Source of the DNA: Mycobacterium vicinigordonae
GTDB taxonomy: Bacteria; Actinomycetota; Actinomycetes; Mycobacteriales; Mycobacteriaceae
Assembly (NCBI RefSeq): GCF_013466425.1
Contig: NZ_CP059165.1
Span: forward strand, 2,542,001 to 2,606,000
DNA length: 64,000 nucleotides
Direction of reading: 5' to 3'
Shown: in pieces, positions 36,645 to 50,097 of the stretch
Position numbering within the stretch: position 1 is the first letter of the stretch
Layout of the letters: each line of letters opens with the position of its first letter
Notes under the pieces: model-generated
Told to the model about the DNA's origin: nothing
What the model saw: only the letters and a program-made list of their open reading frames with translations
Database searches by the model: none
Translations under genes and position numbers: made by a program

Positions 36645-37621
36645 ACACCGCGTCTAACCGCGTGCTGTACCGGTCGTTGATGAGCGACAACACGCGCTGG
36701 GATGCGCTGGAATTGCGTCCTGGCGACATCATCATCACCACTCCGTCGAAATGCGGGATGACCTGGATGCAGCGGCTGGTCTCCCTGCTCGTATTCGACG
36801 GCCCGGATCTGCCCGGGCCATTGTCGACGGTGTCGCCCTGGTTCGACCAGACAATCCGTCCGGTCGAGGAGGTTGTCGCGGTCCTGCAGGCGCAGCGGCA
36901 CCGCCGTTTCATCAAGACGCACACCCCGTTGGACGGCCTCGCCCTCGACGACCGGGTCACCTACATCTGCGTCGGCCGCGACCCACGCGATGCGGCGGTG
37001 TCGATGCTGCACCAGACCACCAACATGGACCGCGACCGGGTGCGTGAGCTGTACGAGGCCGCGCTCCCGGCGCACCATCGCGCGAGACCGCCGGGCGCGA
37101 TGGCCGATCCCCGGCCCGGCCCGCACGGACCGTTGGACGAGTTCCGCGACTGGATGGAAGGCCCGGCACATCCGCCACCCGGGGTCGGCTTAGCGCCACC
37201 CCAAGGTATTGGCACCCTGGCCAACATCCTCGACCAGTTTGGCAAGTCCTGGGAACGGCGCCACGCGCCCAATGTCGCCCTGTTCCATTACGCAGATTTA
37301 CAGGCCGACCTTGTTGGCGAGTTGCTTCGACTGGCGGCGAGGTTGAATACCGACCTCACCGGCGATCGCGCCAGGGAGCTGGCCGGGTACGCCTCCCTGG
37401 CTGCGATGCGGTCGCGGGCCAGCGAGATCGCGCCCAACACCACCGACGGTATCTGGCGCAGCGACGAGCGTTTCTTCCGGCGCGGCGGTAGCGGGGAGTG
37501 GCAGCAATACTTCGGTTTCCACGAATCTCGCCGTTACAACGACCGCATCAACCAGTTGGCTCCGCCGGACCTGCTGGCCTGGGCGCACGAGGGACGCCGG
37601 GGCTGCGACCCCGACGGCTAA
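36641..37621 (+). CDS. Glycolipid-type sulfotransferase (Rv1373 type)
   Basis: 326 residues from ATG 36641, overlapping pks18. The 5'-phosphosulfate loop [12 protein letters not shown] and the 3'-phosphate site [14 protein letters not shown] bind [14 protein letters not shown] holds the catalytic His/Lys region. I remember Rv1373 as reported to sulfate glycolipids, but the natural acceptor is uncertain. In this operon it may sulfate a pyrone or other PKS18 product. A decayed copy of its last 114 bases lies at 40116-40229, beyond the PE_PGRS gene. Confidence 0.92.
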   Translation: MNTASNRVLYRSLMSDNTRWDALELRPGDIIITTPSKCGMTWMQRLVSLLVFDGPDLPGPLSTVSPWFDQTIRPVEEVVAVLQAQRHRRFIKTHTPLDGLALDDRVTYICVGRDPRDAAVSMLHQTTNMDRDRVRELYEAALPAHHRARPPGAMADPRPGPHGPLDEFRDWMEGPAHPPPGVGLAPPQGIGTLANILDQFGKSWERRHAPNVALFHYADLQADLVGELLRLAARLNTDLTGDRARELAGYASLAAMRSRASEIAPNTTDGIWRSDERFFRRGGSGEWQQYFGFHESRRYNDRINQLAPPDLLAWAHEGRRGCDPDG

Positions 37622-37673
37622 TCCGCTCGCTGCGCGCGGAGAACGGCGGATTGGTCGCGATTACGTCGAGCGT

Positions 37674-39962
37674 CTAGCTGGACTGGCCTTTGCTGCCGTT
37701 GCCGAGGGGCGAATTACTGCTGAACCCCCCGGATCCGCCGGCGTTTGTGGAGGCGCCAACAGCGCCTCCGTTGCCGCCACCGTTCGCGTGGCCGGTTGCC
37801 CCGGCGCCTCCGGCACCTCCAAGATCACCATTGGTACCCGGACCGCCGTCACCGCTATTGACAGGACTATCGGCGACGGCGCCGCCGCCGCCGCCCCCGC
37901 CGGTGCCGAGACCGAATGTTCCGGCTGTGCCGCCGCTGTAGTGCTTCTTAACGCCACCGGAGTAGTTGAAGGCGTCACCTCCCGCGCCACCATTGCCAGC
38001 CGCGTGGGTAATGGAGTTCGAGGCGCCGCCACCGCCCCCACCACCACCAAAGGCCGAACCTTGCGCCGCCACGCCACCTGCCCCGCCGCCGCCACCCCCG
38101 CCGCCTGATCCGCCGCTAGTGGCCGAGGGGCCGGATCCGAGTCCGCCTCCGCCGCCACCGCCGCCTACGCCCTCGGCCTGAGTAGTGCCGGCAAACACCG
38201 AGGTAGCGGTGCCCCCGGCTCCGCCGCCGCCGCCGGTACCTCCGGCCCCCCCGTGGCCGGCGTTACCGCTGCCGGTACCTGCGTCACCCCCTCCGCCACC
38301 CGCGCCCCCGCCGCCGCCTCCGCCGCCGATGGTGGACACTAGGGACTTGATGCCGGTGGAGTTGGCGCCGCCGTGACCGCCCGCCCCGCCGCCGCCACCG
38401 TCGCCGCCGTTGCCGTTGGTGCCCCCGTTGGGGGTGCCGCCTCCGACGCCGCCGGTTCCGCCGTGGCCGCCGTTACCACCCTGCCCACCGACAGTGGTCA
38501 GAGTCGGATCTCCCGTATTGCTGTCGCCGCTGCCGCCCGAGCCGCCGCTACCACCCTGCCCGCCGGTACCGCCAATTCCACCGCTGCCCGTGCCGGTGCC
38601 GACGTCGCCGCCCGCGCCGCCCCCACCACCGTCGCCACCGCCGCCACCATTGCCGCCGGTGCCTTTCGCGGTGGTATAGCTGTAGCCGTCTCCGCCCGCA
38701 CCACCCTTGCCGCCGTTACCGCCGTCGCCATGGGTTCCGCCATCACCTGCGCTGCCGCCATTGCCGCCGGCACCTCCCGTGCCTCCCTTGTAACCCGTGC
38801 CCGCGAGGGTCTGGCCGGCGCCACCGTCGCCACCGTCGCCACCCTGGCCGCCGTCGCCGCCGATGCCCGCAGCCCCGACGTGGCCTGCGGTCAAACCCAG
38901 TAGCCCGGCCGTGCCAGCGGCTCCGCCCGCTCCGGCGCTACCACCGCCACCGCCGTGGCCGCCCATGCCGCCGTTCGTCGCAACGCCGATGCCGCCCGCA
39001 CCGCCCGCGCCTCCGAGGCCGCCGGCACCGCCCAGCCCGCCGTCGCCGCCGCTACCGAATAGCGCGCCAAGCCCGAATAACCCCGAGTTGGCGCCACCGG
39101 CGCCGCCGGCGCCACCGGCGCCACCGCTCATACCGAGCCCGCCGGTTCCACCGCCCGAGACGCCCACGCCACCGGCGCTCCCTGCGCCACCGTTACCGCC
39201 AGCGCCGCCGGCACCGCCCGAAAAGCCCAGCAACGCTCTGTCTGCGCCACCGGCCCCACCGGCCCCACCGGCCCCACCGGCCAAGCCGAGCAGACCGGCC
39301 GGGCCGCCAGCTTTCCCGTTACCGCCCATCCCGCCGGCCCCGCCGCTGCCGGCCAGCCATCCCCCCGCACCGCCCGCGCCACCAGCGCCGCCGGCGCCGC
39401 CTGGGGCAGTGGCATTACCGCCTTGCCCGCCGACGCCGCCATCGCCGAAGAGACCCGCCGACCCGCCCGCTCCACCAGCTTGTCCAGGGGCTCCGGAACC
39501 GCCTCGGCCACCGTTGCCCAACAGGATGCCGCCGGCCCCGCCGGATTGACCGGTCCCCGCAGCCCCGTCGGTGCCATTACCAATCAGGGGACGCCCCAGC
39601 AGCGCGTTGGTCGGCGCATTGATGACCGCCAATAGGTCCTGTCCCCAGGTCTGCAGCTGCGACGCGGCAGCTGCCTCGGCGGTTGCGTAGCTCAGCCCGC
39701 TGCCGGTGATGGTCTGTACGAACTGGTCGTGGAACAGCGCGACCTGGGCGCTCAAAGCCCGATACTGCTGCGCGTAGTCGCCGAACAGCGCAGAAATCGC
39801 CATTGATACTTCGTCTTGCGCGGCGGTCACGATCGTCGTCGTTGAAATCGCCGCCGCCGCGTTGGCCTGCCGAATCGCCGAACCTATTTCTGTTAGCTGT
39901 GCGGATGCGGCCGCAATGCCATCCGGTGTGGCGATCAAGTACGACAACGTTGGTTCCCCCAT
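37674..39962 (-). CDS. PE_PGRS family protein
   Basis: 762 residues from ATG 39962. A TTG at 39947 would give the canonical [10 protein letters not shown] start, and in-frame codons extend further upstream without support. The PE domain carries the YATAE ESX-5 secretion motif and ends near residue 110. The linker [12 protein letters not shown] is followed by about 620 residues of Gly-Gly-Ala and Gly-Gly-X repeats, closing with [13 protein letters not shown]. There are very few interruptions in the repeat. It lies convergent to the sulfotransferase, 52 bases from its stop, and divergent from the sulfotransferase remnant and CBM2 gene. Confidence 0.92.
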   Translation of the reverse strand: MGEPTLSYLIATPDGIAAASAQLTEIGSAIRQANAAAAISTTTIVTAAQDEVSMAISALFGDYAQQYRALSAQVALFHDQFVQTITGSGLSYATAEAAAASQLQTWGQDLLAVINAPTNALLGRPLIGNGTDGAAGTGQSGGAGGILLGNGGRGGSGAPGQAGGAGGSAGLFGDGGVGGQGGNATAPGGAGGAGGAGGAGGWLAGSGGAGGMGGNGKAGGPAGLLGLAGGAGGAGGAGGADRALLGFSGGAGGAGGNGGAGSAGGVGVSGGGTGGLGMSGGAGGAGGAGGANSGLFGLGALFGSGGDGGLGGAGGLGGAGGAGGIGVATNGGMGGHGGGGGSAGAGGAAGTAGLLGLTAGHVGAAGIGGDGGQGGDGGDGGAGQTLAGTGYKGGTGGAGGNGGSAGDGGTHGDGGNGGKGGAGGDGYSYTTAKGTGGNGGGGGDGGGGGAGGDVGTGTGSGGIGGTGGQGGSGGSGGSGDSNTGDPTLTTVGGQGGNGGHGGTGGVGGGTPNGGTNGNGGDGGGGGAGGHGGANSTGIKSLVSTIGGGGGGGGAGGGGGDAGTGSGNAGHGGAGGTGGGGGAGGTATSVFAGTTQAEGVGGGGGGGGLGSGPSATSGGSGGGGGGGGAGGVAAQGSAFGGGGGGGGASNSITHAAGNGGAGGDAFNYSGGVKKHYSGGTAGTFGLGTGGGGGGGAVADSPVNSGDGGPGTNGDLGGAGGAGATGHANGGGNGGAVGASTNAGGSGGFSSNSPLGNGSKGQSS

Positions 39963-40319
39963 GCGTCTGGTTTGACATCCCCGATCAGCTCGGGATGCGA
40001 CTCTACTGAAGTTAGGCGGCTCAAGGCCGGGAGATCGTTTGAACCTTGTTCTAAGAGTGGCGGATCCGGCGAGGAGCCTGGGAGATCGGATTTTCCGTTG
40101 GCACAATCCTCTTGACACTTCGGTTTCCACGAGTGTCGCCGCCACAACGACCGCATCGATTAATCGGCTCCGCCGGATCTGCTGGCCTGGGCGCACCAGG
40201 GACGCCAGGACTGCGACCCCGCGGATTAGTCGCACGACGGTTTCGGTTGCGCAAAGTTACGGCAGCTTCGCGGCTGCGGGTGCGCCGATATGGCCACCTT
40301 GGCGATAGCGTTGGCTGCT
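39963..40319. other. 357-bp gap holding the PE_PGRS promoter and a sulfotransferase remnant
   Basis: The gap separates the divergent PE_PGRS and CBM2 genes. It holds the 114-base sulfotransferase relic described separately, and about 150 bases before it with no recognised feature, which should contain the PE_PGRS promoter. Confidence 0.6.
40116..40229 (+). pseudogene. Remnant of a sulfotransferase 3' end
   Basis: This stretch is the same length and in the same frame as the last 114 bases of the sulfotransferase at 37508-37621, and about 85% identical by eye. It translates to [15 protein letters not shown], a TAA stop, then [21 protein letters not shown] and a TAG; the intact gene reads [29 protein letters not shown]. 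The inner stop and the missing front show it is dead. It is either the end of a lost second sulfotransferase gene or a duplicate created when the PE_PGRS gene arrived. Confidence 0.85.
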
Positions 40320-40745
40320 ATGGCCACACCGAACCGCTACGTGAAGCGCTGGCGCACAGCGCTTCACGTAGCCATGTCGGCGTTGGCAGGTGCCCTGCTC
40401 GGACTCGGCGCAGCTCCGGTGGCTCAGGCGGCCGCGGCCACGGCGACTTTGTCGGTGACATCGACGTGGCAGACCGGCTTCATCGCAAGCTTCGTCGTCA
40501 CAAACCCGAACCTGGCGCCGATGTCAGATTGGCGGCTTGAATTCGACATGCCGGTGGGGCAATCCGTCTCGCACACGTGGAATAGCTCCATTGCCCAATC
40601 CGGCACGCACTTTGTGCTCACCCCCGCGAACTGGAATCGCATTATTGCGCCGGGTGGTACGGCCACCGGAGGTATGCGAGGTGTGCTGACCGGCACCTAC
40701 TCGCCACCGGTGAATTGCCGGATCAACGGGCAGCCCTGCTCCTAG
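40320..40745 (+). CDS. Secreted CBM2-domain protein (Rv1987 type)
   Basis: 141 residues from ATG 40320. The signal peptide ends near GAAPVAQA|AA (about residue 37). The mature part is one family 2 carbohydrate-binding module: ATLSVTSTWQTGFIASFVVTN, the DWRLEFDMP strand, SVSHTWNSSIAQSGTHFVLTPANWN and IAPGGTATGG. Three Trp residues suit cellulose or chitin binding. There is no catalytic domain. It matches what I recall of Rv1987 at 142 aa, which sits elsewhere in H37Rv. The signal-peptide codons contain a perfect hairpin at 40336-40372. Confidence 0.9.
   Translation: MATPNRYVKRWRTALHVAMSALAGALLGLGAAPVAQAAAATATLSVTSTWQTGFIASFVVTNPNLAPMSDWRLEFDMPVGQSVSHTWNSSIAQSGTHFVLTPANWNRIIAPGGTATGGMRGVLTGTYSPPVNCRINGQPCS
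40336..40372. repeat. Perfect 15-bp inverted repeat inside the CBM2 signal peptide codons
   Basis: Arms GCTACGTGAAGCGCT (40336-40350) and AGCGCTTCACGTAGC (40358-40372) are exact complements around a 7-nt loop. It lies 16 bases after the start codon, where an mRNA hairpin could slow early translation. Confidence 0.85.
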
Positions 40746-40881
40746 CGGCGGTACTTCGCCGTCGTTGACCCATCCGCCGAAACGGCGCAGTGACTGGTGT
40801 GACACGTGTGGTCCCGCGGCTCGATGCCGCCCGCGCGGCAACCATCGTGCCCGTCGGGGCGTGCTAGGCTGCCCGGCAGTC

Positions 40882-40924
40882 GACATCCTTTAACGGACCG
40901 TCCAGAGAGGCGGAGAAGGAGGTC
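40882..40924 (+). promoter_or_regulatory. PyrR-binding leader element covering the pyrR ribosome site
   Basis: The loop TCCAGAGAGG (40901-40910), flanked by CCG and CGG, followed by AGAAGGAGG, matches the consensus PyrR-binding loop known from Bacillus pyr attenuators. The lower stem pairs GACATCCTT (40882-40890) with AAGGAGGTC (40916-40924), leaving one mismatch, and so covers the AGGAGG used by pyrR. With UMP or UTP bound, PyrR would stabilise this fold and block translation, as reported in M. smegmatis. No terminator stem is seen, so the control is translational rather than attenuation. Confidence 0.8.
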
Positions 40925-40934
40925 AAGCGCTCGC

Positions 40935-41489
40935 ATGTGTGCTGCCCAGAAATCGCGAGAGTTGATGTCAGCGGCCGACGTTGGTCGCACAATCTCCCGC
41001 ATGGCGCATCAGATCATCGAGAAGACCGCCCTGGACAACCCCGATTCGACGCGGGTGGTGCTGCTCGGCATCCCCACTCGTGGAGTGACTCTGGCCAATC
41101 GCCTGGCCGCCAACATCGCCGAATACAGCGGCGTCGACGTCGACCACGGCTCCCTGGATATCACGCTCTACCGCGACGACCTGATGATCAAACCGCCGCG
41201 ACCCCTGGAAGTGACCTCGATCCCGGCCGACGGCATCAACGGAGCGCTGGTGATCCTGGTCGACGATGTGCTGTATTCCGGGCGCTCCACCCGTTCGGCC
41301 CTGGATGCGTTACGTGACGTCGGCCGCCCGCGCGCTGTGCAGTTGGCCGTTTTGGTCGACCGCGGCCACCGCGAATTGCCGGTACGCGCCGACTACGTCG
41401 GCAAGAACGTGCCCACCTCGCGCAGCGAGAGCGTGCATGTGCAACTCAGCGAACATGACGGCAGAGACGGGGTGGTGATAACCCGATGA
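40935..41489 (+). CDS. pyrR: Pyrimidine operon RNA-binding regulator / uracil phosphoribosyltransferase PyrR
   Basis: 184 residues from ATG 40935. The start fits the homologous [16 protein letters not shown] core and lies 12 bases after AGGAGG; an upstream ATG-less extension is not supported. It binds the pyr leader RNA in response to uridine nucleotides and has minor UPRTase activity. The PRPP loop [17 protein letters not shown] and the flexible loop [10 protein letters not shown] are intact. It is the first gene of the operon it regulates. The leader element just upstream supports this role. Confidence 0.95.
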   Translation: MCAAQKSRELMSAADVGRTISRMAHQIIEKTALDNPDSTRVVLLGIPTRGVTLANRLAANIAEYSGVDVDHGSLDITLYRDDLMIKPPRPLEVTSIPADGINGALVILVDDVLYSGRSTRSALDALRDVGRPRAVQLAVLVDRGHRELPVRADYVGKNVPTSRSESVHVQLSEHDGRDGVVITR

Positions 41490-41540
41490 GCACCGCGGCA
41501 GTGACGATGCACAGCGCAGCGATGAGGAGGGACGGCGCCA

Positions 41541-42488
41541 ATGATGGCTAGGCATCTGCTCGCGGCCGGCGACCTGAGCCGCGACGAGGCGACCGCGATC
41601 CTCGACGACGCCGACCGGTTCGCCCAGGCGCTGGTCGGCCGCGACATCAAGAAGCTGCCGACGCTGCGCGGGCGGACCGTGATCACCATGTTCTACGAGA
41701 ACTCCACCCGTACCCGGGTGTCCTTCGAGGTGGCCGGCAAATGGATGAGCGCGGACGTGGTGAACGTCAGTGCTTCCGGTTCCTCGGTGGGTAAAGGAGA
41801 ATCGTTGCGCGACACCGCGCTGACCCTGCGAGCGGCCGGGGCCGACGCGCTGATCATCCGTCACCCAGCGTCCGGCGCCGCGCAGCTGCTGGCGGAGTGG
41901 ACAGCCGGCGCGCACGGCGGCCCCTCGGTGATCAACGCCGGCGACGGCACCCACGAGCACCCCACCCAGGCGCTGCTGGACGCCCTGACCATCCGGCAAC
42001 GCCTCGGGGGCTTCGACGGTCGCCGCATCGTGATCGTCGGCGACATCCTGCACAGCCGGGTCGCGCGGTCCAACGTGATGCTGTTGCACACGTTGGGCGC
42101 CGAGGTGGTGCTGGTGGCCCCGCCCACCCTGCTGCCGCGCGGTGTCGAAAGCTGGCCGGTGACCGTGTCCAACGACTTCGACGCCGAACTGCCCGCCGCC
42201 GACGGCGTGCTGATGTTGCGCGTGCAGGCTGAGCGGATGACCGGCGGCTTCTTCCCCTCCGCGCGGGAGTACTCGACCCTGTACGGGTTGTCCGCCCGCC
42301 GCCAGGCGCTGCTGCCCGGCCATGCCGTGGTGCTGCACCCGGGGCCGATGCTGCGCGGAATGGAGATTTCCTCATCGGTGGCCGATTCATCGCAATCGGC
42401 TGTGCTGCAACAGGTTTCCAATGGTGTGCATGTGCGAATGGCGGTGCTGTTCCATGTGCTGGTGGGGGCAGAAGAGGTCGCGGCATGA
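41541..42488 (+). CDS. pyrB: Aspartate carbamoyltransferase catalytic subunit
   Basis: 315 residues from ATG 41541, preceded by GAGGAGGGA. It makes carbamoyl-aspartate from carbamoyl phosphate and aspartate. The carbamoyl-phosphate loop STRTRVSFE, the 80s loop [17 protein letters not shown] and [11 protein letters not shown] are all present. Length equals class C ATCases that pair with PyrC. Its stop overlaps the start of pyrC (ATGA). Confidence 0.96.
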   Translation: MMARHLLAAGDLSRDEATAILDDADRFAQALVGRDIKKLPTLRGRTVITMFYENSTRTRVSFEVAGKWMSADVVNVSASGSSVGKGESLRDTALTLRAAGADALIIRHPASGAAQLLAEWTAGAHGGPSVINAGDGTHEHPTQALLDALTIRQRLGGFDGRRIVIVGDILHSRVARSNVMLLHTLGAEVVLVAPPTLLPRGVESWPVTVSNDFDAELPAADGVLMLRVQAERMTGGFFPSAREYSTLYGLSARRQALLPGHAVVLHPGPMLRGMEISSSVADSSQSAVLQQVSNGVHVRMAVLFHVLVGAEEVAA

Positions 42489-43789
42489 GCGTGCTGATCC
42501 GGGGTGTCCGGCTCTACGGCGAGGGCGAGCCCGTTGATGTGTTGGTCGACAAGGTGGGCTATGGATCGCAGATCGCCGAGATCGGTCCGAAACTCGATAT
42601 CCCCGACGACGCAGACGTTATCGACGCCACCGGCCAGATCCTGCTGCCCGGCTTCGTCGACCTCCACACCCACCTGCGTGAACCGGGCCGCGAATACGCC
42701 GAGGACATCGAAACCGGTTCGGCCGCAGCCGCTCTCGGGGGGTATACGGCGGTATTCGCGATGGCCAATACGGACCCGGTCGCCGACAGCCCCGTGGTCA
42801 CCGATCACGTCTGGCATCGCGGCCAGCAGGTCGGTCTAGTCGACGTGCATCCGGTCGGCGCGGTCACCGTCGGGCTGGCCGGCAAGGAACTCACCGAGAT
42901 GGGCATGATGGCCGCGGGCGCCGCCCAGGTGCGGATGTTCTCCGATGATGGCATCTGCGTGCACGACCCGCTGGTGATGCGCCGCGCTCTGGAGTACGCG
43001 ACCGGGCTTGGCGTTCTGATCGCACAGCACGCCGAAGAACCCCGGCTGACCGTCGGCGCCGTCGCTCACGAGGGGCCGGCAGCCGCACGGCTCGGACTCG
43101 CCGGCTGGCCGCGTGCCGCCGAGGACTCGATCGTCGCGCGCGACGCCATTCTGGCGCGCGATGCCGGCGCCCGCGTGCACATCTGCCACGCGTCCACCGC
43201 GGGCACCGTCGAAATCCTGAAATGGGCTAAAGGCCAAGGTATTTCGATTACAGCCGAGGTAACCCCGCACCACCTGCTGCTCGACGACAGCCGGCTGGCC
43301 AGCTACGACGGGCGTAACCGGGTCAACCCGCCGCTGCGCGAGGCCTCCGACGCGGTCGCGCTGCGCCAGGCGCTGGCCGACGGGATCATCGACTGCGTGG
43401 CCACCGATCACGCCCCGCACGCCGAGCACGAAAAGTGTGTCGAATTCTGCGCGGCGCGCCCGGGGATGCTTGGCCTGCAGACCGCGTTGTCGGTAGTGGT
43501 GGCGACCATGGTGCAGCCCGGGCTGTTGAGCTGGCGAGATGTGGCGCGGGTGATGAGCGAGAACCCGGCGCGCATTGCGGGGCTGCCAGACCAGGGCCGC
43601 CCGCTGCGGGTGGGGGAACCGGCCAACCTCACCGTGATCGACCCCGAGGCCAGCTGGACGGTCGCCGGCGACGAGCTGGCCAGCCGCTCGGCCAACACCC
43701 CCTACGAGTCGATGACGTTCCCTGCCACGGTGACCGCGACCTTGCTGCGCGGGAAGATCACCGCCAGGGACGGGAAGAGTCCGGTATGA
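42485..43789 (+). CDS. pyrC: Dihydroorotase
   Basis: 434 residues from ATG 42485 with a four-base overlap to pyrB. It cyclises carbamoyl-aspartate to dihydroorotate. The metal-binding [21 protein letters not shown] and ATDHAPH motifs of the type I amidohydrolase group are intact, so the enzyme is active rather than a structural pseudo-dihydroorotase. It overlaps the next gene by four bases. Confidence 0.96.
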   Translation: MSVLIRGVRLYGEGEPVDVLVDKVGYGSQIAEIGPKLDIPDDADVIDATGQILLPGFVDLHTHLREPGREYAEDIETGSAAAALGGYTAVFAMANTDPVADSPVVTDHVWHRGQQVGLVDVHPVGAVTVGLAGKELTEMGMMAAGAAQVRMFSDDGICVHDPLVMRRALEYATGLGVLIAQHAEEPRLTVGAVAHEGPAAARLGLAGWPRAAEDSIVARDAILARDAGARVHICHASTAGTVEILKWAKGQGISITAEVTPHHLLLDDSRLASYDGRNRVNPPLREASDAVALRQALADGIIDCVATDHAPHAEHEKCVEFCAARPGMLGLQTALSVVVATMVQPGLLSWRDVARVMSENPARIAGLPDQGRPLRVGEPANLTVIDPEASWTVAGDELASRSANTPYESMTFPATVTATLLRGKITARDGKSPV

Positions 43790-44283
43790 ACTCAGGCACG
43801 CTGGTGGGATCGCTGATCTTCGCGGCGGTGTTGGTGGTGGTTATTGCGGTGGTGATCCAGCTGATGATGCGCGGCTGGCGCCGCCGTGCCCAACGGCAGG
43901 TGGAACTGATTGGCGACCTGCCCCCCTTGCCCGACGAGGTGGGCGCCGCCTTGATCACCACCCCCGGCCTGTACGTGGGATGCACGTTGTCTCCGGCCTG
44001 GAACGACCGCGTGGCAGTTGGCGACCTCGGCTACCGCAGCAAGGCGGTGATGACCCGCTATCCCCGCGGGATTCTGGTGGAACGTATTCGCGCGCAACCT
44101 ATTTGGATACCGAAGGAATCGATAGTGAACATCCGGACCGAACGCGGCGTCGCCGGCAAGGTGGCGGCACGCAACGGGATCCTGGCCATCCGGTGGCGGC
44201 TGCCGTCAGGCACCGAGATCGACACCGGATTCCGGGCGGACAATCGCGACGAGTACGCCAACTGGCTGAAGGAGAGCGCATGA
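43786..44283 (+). CDS. PH-like domain membrane protein in the pyr operon (Rv1382 type)
   Basis: 165 residues from ATG 43786, overlapping pyrC. One N-terminal membrane span ([19 protein letters not shown]) is followed by a cytosolic beta-rich PH-like domain containing [22 protein letters not shown] and [15 protein letters not shown]. It is always found between pyrC and carA in mycobacteria I remember, at the same 165 aa length. The function is unknown. Its place in the operon suggests a link to pyrimidine or carbamoyl-phosphate supply, but nothing in the sequence proves it. Confidence 0.85.
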   Translation: MNSGTLVGSLIFAAVLVVVIAVVIQLMMRGWRRRAQRQVELIGDLPPLPDEVGAALITTPGLYVGCTLSPAWNDRVAVGDLGYRSKAVMTRYPRGILVERIRAQPIWIPKESIVNIRTERGVAGKVAARNGILAIRWRLPSGTEIDTGFRADNRDEYANWLKESA

Positions 44284-44308
44284 CTGGCGGGGGAACGGAG
44301 CGGCGGCC

Positions 44309-45427
44309 ATGACTAAAGCCCAATTGGTGCTCGAGGACGGCCGCGTTTTCACCGGCACCGCGTTCGGGGCGATCGGACAAACTCTGGGAGAGGCCGTGTT
44401 CAGCACCGGCATGTCCGGCTACCAGGAGACGCTGACCGATCCCAGCTACCACCGCCAGATCGTGGTTGCCACCGCCCCGCAGATCGGCAACACCGGCTGG
44501 AACGGTGAAGACGGCGAGAGCCGCGGCGACAAGATCTGGGTCGCCGGTTACGCGGTGCGCGACCCTTCGCCGCGGGCCTCCAACTGGCGGGCCACCGGCA
44601 CCCTCGAAGACGAGCTGGTACGTCAGCGCATCGTCGGGATCGCCGGAATCGACACCAGGGCGGTGGTGCGTCATCTGCGCAGCCGCGGCTCGATGAAGGC
44701 CGGGGTGTTTTCCGGCGCCGCACTAGCCGATCTCGAGGAGCTGCTCGAGCGGGTACGCGCGCAGGACCCGATGCTGGGCGCCGACCTGGCCCGAGAGGTC
44801 AGCACGCCCGAGACCTATACCGTCGAACCCGAAGGTGCGCAGCGCTTTACCGTGGTCGCCTTAGATCTCGGAATCAAGACGAACACGCCGCGGAATTTCG
44901 CTTGCCGTGGTATCCGCAGCCACGTGCTGCCCGCCACGGCGACCTTCGATGAGATCGCCGAACTCAAGCCGGACGGGGTGTTTCTGTCCAACGGCCCCGG
45001 AGACCCGGCGACCGCCGATCACACCGTCGCGCTTACCCGCGACGTGCTCGGAGCCGGAATCCCTTTGTTCGGAATCTGTTTCGGCAACCAGATCCTTGGT
45101 CGGGCACTCGGCCTGTCAACCTACAAGATGGTGTTCGGCCACCGCGGGATCAACATCCCGGTGATCGACCACGCCACCGGCCGGGTCGCGGTGACCGCCC
45201 AGAACCACGGCTTCGCGTTGGAAGGGGAGGCGGGTCAGACGTTCGACACCCCTTTCGGCTCCGCACAAGTCAGTCACACCTGCGCCAACGACGGTGTGGT
45301 CGAGGGTGTCAGACTCGTTGACGGGCGGGCGTTTTCAGTGCAGTACCACCCCGAGTCCGCCGCTGGACCGCACGACGCTGAGTATCTCTTCGACCAGTTC
45401 GTCGACCTGATGGAGGGCGGACGATGA
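44309..45427 (+). CDS. carA: Carbamoyl phosphate synthetase small subunit
   Basis: 372 residues from ATG 44309. The N-terminal CarA domain starts [18 protein letters not shown]. The C-terminal class I glutamine amidotransferase has the nucleophile Cys in [11 protein letters not shown] and the His in [12 protein letters not shown]. Together with carB it makes carbamoyl phosphate for pyrimidines and arginine. One oddity: the helix before the nucleophile starts [12 protein letters not shown] where most CarA have KTNIPR. An 82-bp hairpin-bearing gap separates it from carB. Confidence 0.95.
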   Translation: MTKAQLVLEDGRVFTGTAFGAIGQTLGEAVFSTGMSGYQETLTDPSYHRQIVVATAPQIGNTGWNGEDGESRGDKIWVAGYAVRDPSPRASNWRATGTLEDELVRQRIVGIAGIDTRAVVRHLRSRGSMKAGVFSGAALADLEELLERVRAQDPMLGADLAREVSTPETYTVEPEGAQRFTVVALDLGIKTNTPRNFACRGIRSHVLPATATFDEIAELKPDGVFLSNGPGDPATADHTVALTRDVLGAGIPLFGICFGNQILGRALGLSTYKMVFGHRGINIPVIDHATGRVAVTAQNHGFALEGEAGQTFDTPFGSAQVSHTCANDGVVEGVRLVDGRAFSVQYHPESAAGPHDAEYLFDQFVDLMEGGR

Positions 45428-45429
45428 TC

Positions 45430-45489
45430 GCGAGCGCGTCCGTAGGTACGCCGAAACCCGCTTGTGGGCGTACATATGTGGACGCTCGC
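45430..45489. other. Hairpin in the carA-carB gap
   Basis: Outer arms GCGAGCGCGTCC (45430-45441) and GGACGCTCGC (45480-45489) pair with a two-base bulge, and inner arms GTACGCC (45446-45452) and GGCGTAC (45467-45473) pair exactly. It fills most of the 82 bp between the two subunit genes, which are otherwise tightly packed in this operon. It may balance expression of the subunits or mark an internal processing site. Confidence 0.5.
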
Positions 45490-45509
45490 GCCCAGAAAGG
45501 GGCCCGCTA

Positions 45510-48859
<3,350 letters not shown>

Positions 48860-48863
<4 letters not shown>

Positions 48864-49690
48864 ATAGCTTCGGGGTTCGGCTGGCTGCGGCGAAGGCGCA
48901 GTGCGGTCCGTTGTGTCTGGGCATCGATCCGCATCCGGAGCTGTTGCGGGCCTGGGATCTGCCGGTCGACGCCGACGGGCTGGCTGCGTTCTGCGACGTG
49001 TGCGTGCAGGCTTACCAGGGTTTCGCGGTGGTCAAGCCGCAGGTGGCGTTCTTCGAGGCCTACGGGTCGGCCGGCTTTGCTGTGCTGGAACGCACCATCG
49101 CCGCGCTGCGCGACAGCGGGGTGCTGGTGTTGGCCGACGCCAAACGGGGGGACATCGGGACCACGATGGCCGCTTATGCCACCGCGTGGGCCGGTGCTTC
49201 GCCGCTGGCGGCGGATGCGGTGACGGCGTCGCCCTATCTGGGGTTCGGCTCGCTACGCCCGTTGATCGAGGTCGCCACGGCCAATGACCGCGGGGTGTTC
49301 GTGCTGGCTACCACGTCCAACCCAGAAGGCGCGACCGTGCAGCGCGCCGACGTCGGCGGCCGCACGGTCGCCCAGCTGATCGTCGACCATGTCGCGGCCG
49401 CGAATCAGGCAGCTACCGGCGGTGCGCAGCCCGGATCGTTCGGCGTGGTAGTCGGCGCGACGGCCCTCGAACCGCCCGATCTGAGCGCGCTGGGCGGGCC
49501 GGTACTGGTGCCCGGTGTCGGTGCCCAGGGCGGGCGTGCCGAGGCGCTGGCGGGGCTGGGTGGCGCCGAGTCGCACCAGCTGCTGCCCGCGGTCTCCCGT
49601 GAGGTGCTGCGGGCCGGGCCGGGCGTCGCGGAGGTGCGGGCGGCTGCCGAACGGATGCGCGACTCGGTGGCCTACCTGAGCGGCAGCTAA
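48860..49690 (+). CDS. pyrF: Orotidine 5'-phosphate decarboxylase
   Basis: 276 residues from GTG 48860, overlapping carB. The last UMP-forming step. The catalytic Lys/Asp tetrad is in [13 protein letters not shown], and the substrate-binding loop [12 protein letters not shown] and PDLS are also seen. It belongs to the type 2 (long actinobacterial) OMPdecase group. The operon ends here; the next gene converges with a four-base overlap. Confidence 0.95.
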
Positions 49691-50097
49691 GCCCCGCCGG
49701 AACCGGCGGTCTCGACGATCACTGTGGTGGCCTTGACGACGGCCACCGCGACACTGCCGGGTTGTATCTCGAGTTCCCGCGCGGCGTCCGTGCTCATCAA
49801 CGACACCACGGAGAACGGGCCGCACTGCATCTCCACCTGGGTCATCACCCGGTCACTGGTGACCTTGGTGACGAGGCCGACGAACCTGTTGCGCGCCGAG
49901 CTGCCGACGCCGAGCGGGTCGGGCGGGGCAGGCGGCGCGTTCTCGCGGGCGAATTCGGCGAGCGCGTCGCTGGCGATCACCTTGCGCCCGGCCGCGTCGA
50001 GGCTGACCGGTAGCGCACCCTGCTGGATCCAGCGGCGCACTGTGTCGTCGCTGACGCCCAGGAGGCCGGCCGCCTGACGGATTCGCAGGTTCGGCAC
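49687..50097 (-). CDS. MerR-type HTH with molybdate-binding Mop/TOBE domain
   Basis: 136 residues from GTG 50097. The N-terminal part [25 protein letters not shown] is an excisionase/MerR-like helix-turn-helix. A linker ([19 protein letters not shown]) leads to a Mop/TOBE module: [56 protein letters not shown], split here by the segments [10 protein letters not shown] and [10 protein letters not shown]. Such proteins sense or store molybdate. No mod transport genes are near, so the target is unknown. It overlaps pyrF by four bases at its 3' end. Confidence 0.82.
   Translation of the reverse strand: MPNLRIRQAAGLLGVSDDTVRRWIQQGALPVSLDAAGRKVIASDALAEFARENAPPAPPDPLGVGSSARNRFVGLVTKVTSDRVMTQVEMQCGPFSVVSLMSTDAARELEIQPGSVAVAVVKATTVIVETAGSGGA

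Noticed and set aside
37700..39500. Second dense repeat tract as possible array or satellite
   Set aside because: It is the PGRS region of the minus-strand PE_PGRS gene.
39963..40235. N-terminal extension of the second PE_PGRS gene
   Set aside because: The extension reads antisense through the sulfotransferase remnant; PE proteins start at the PE domain.
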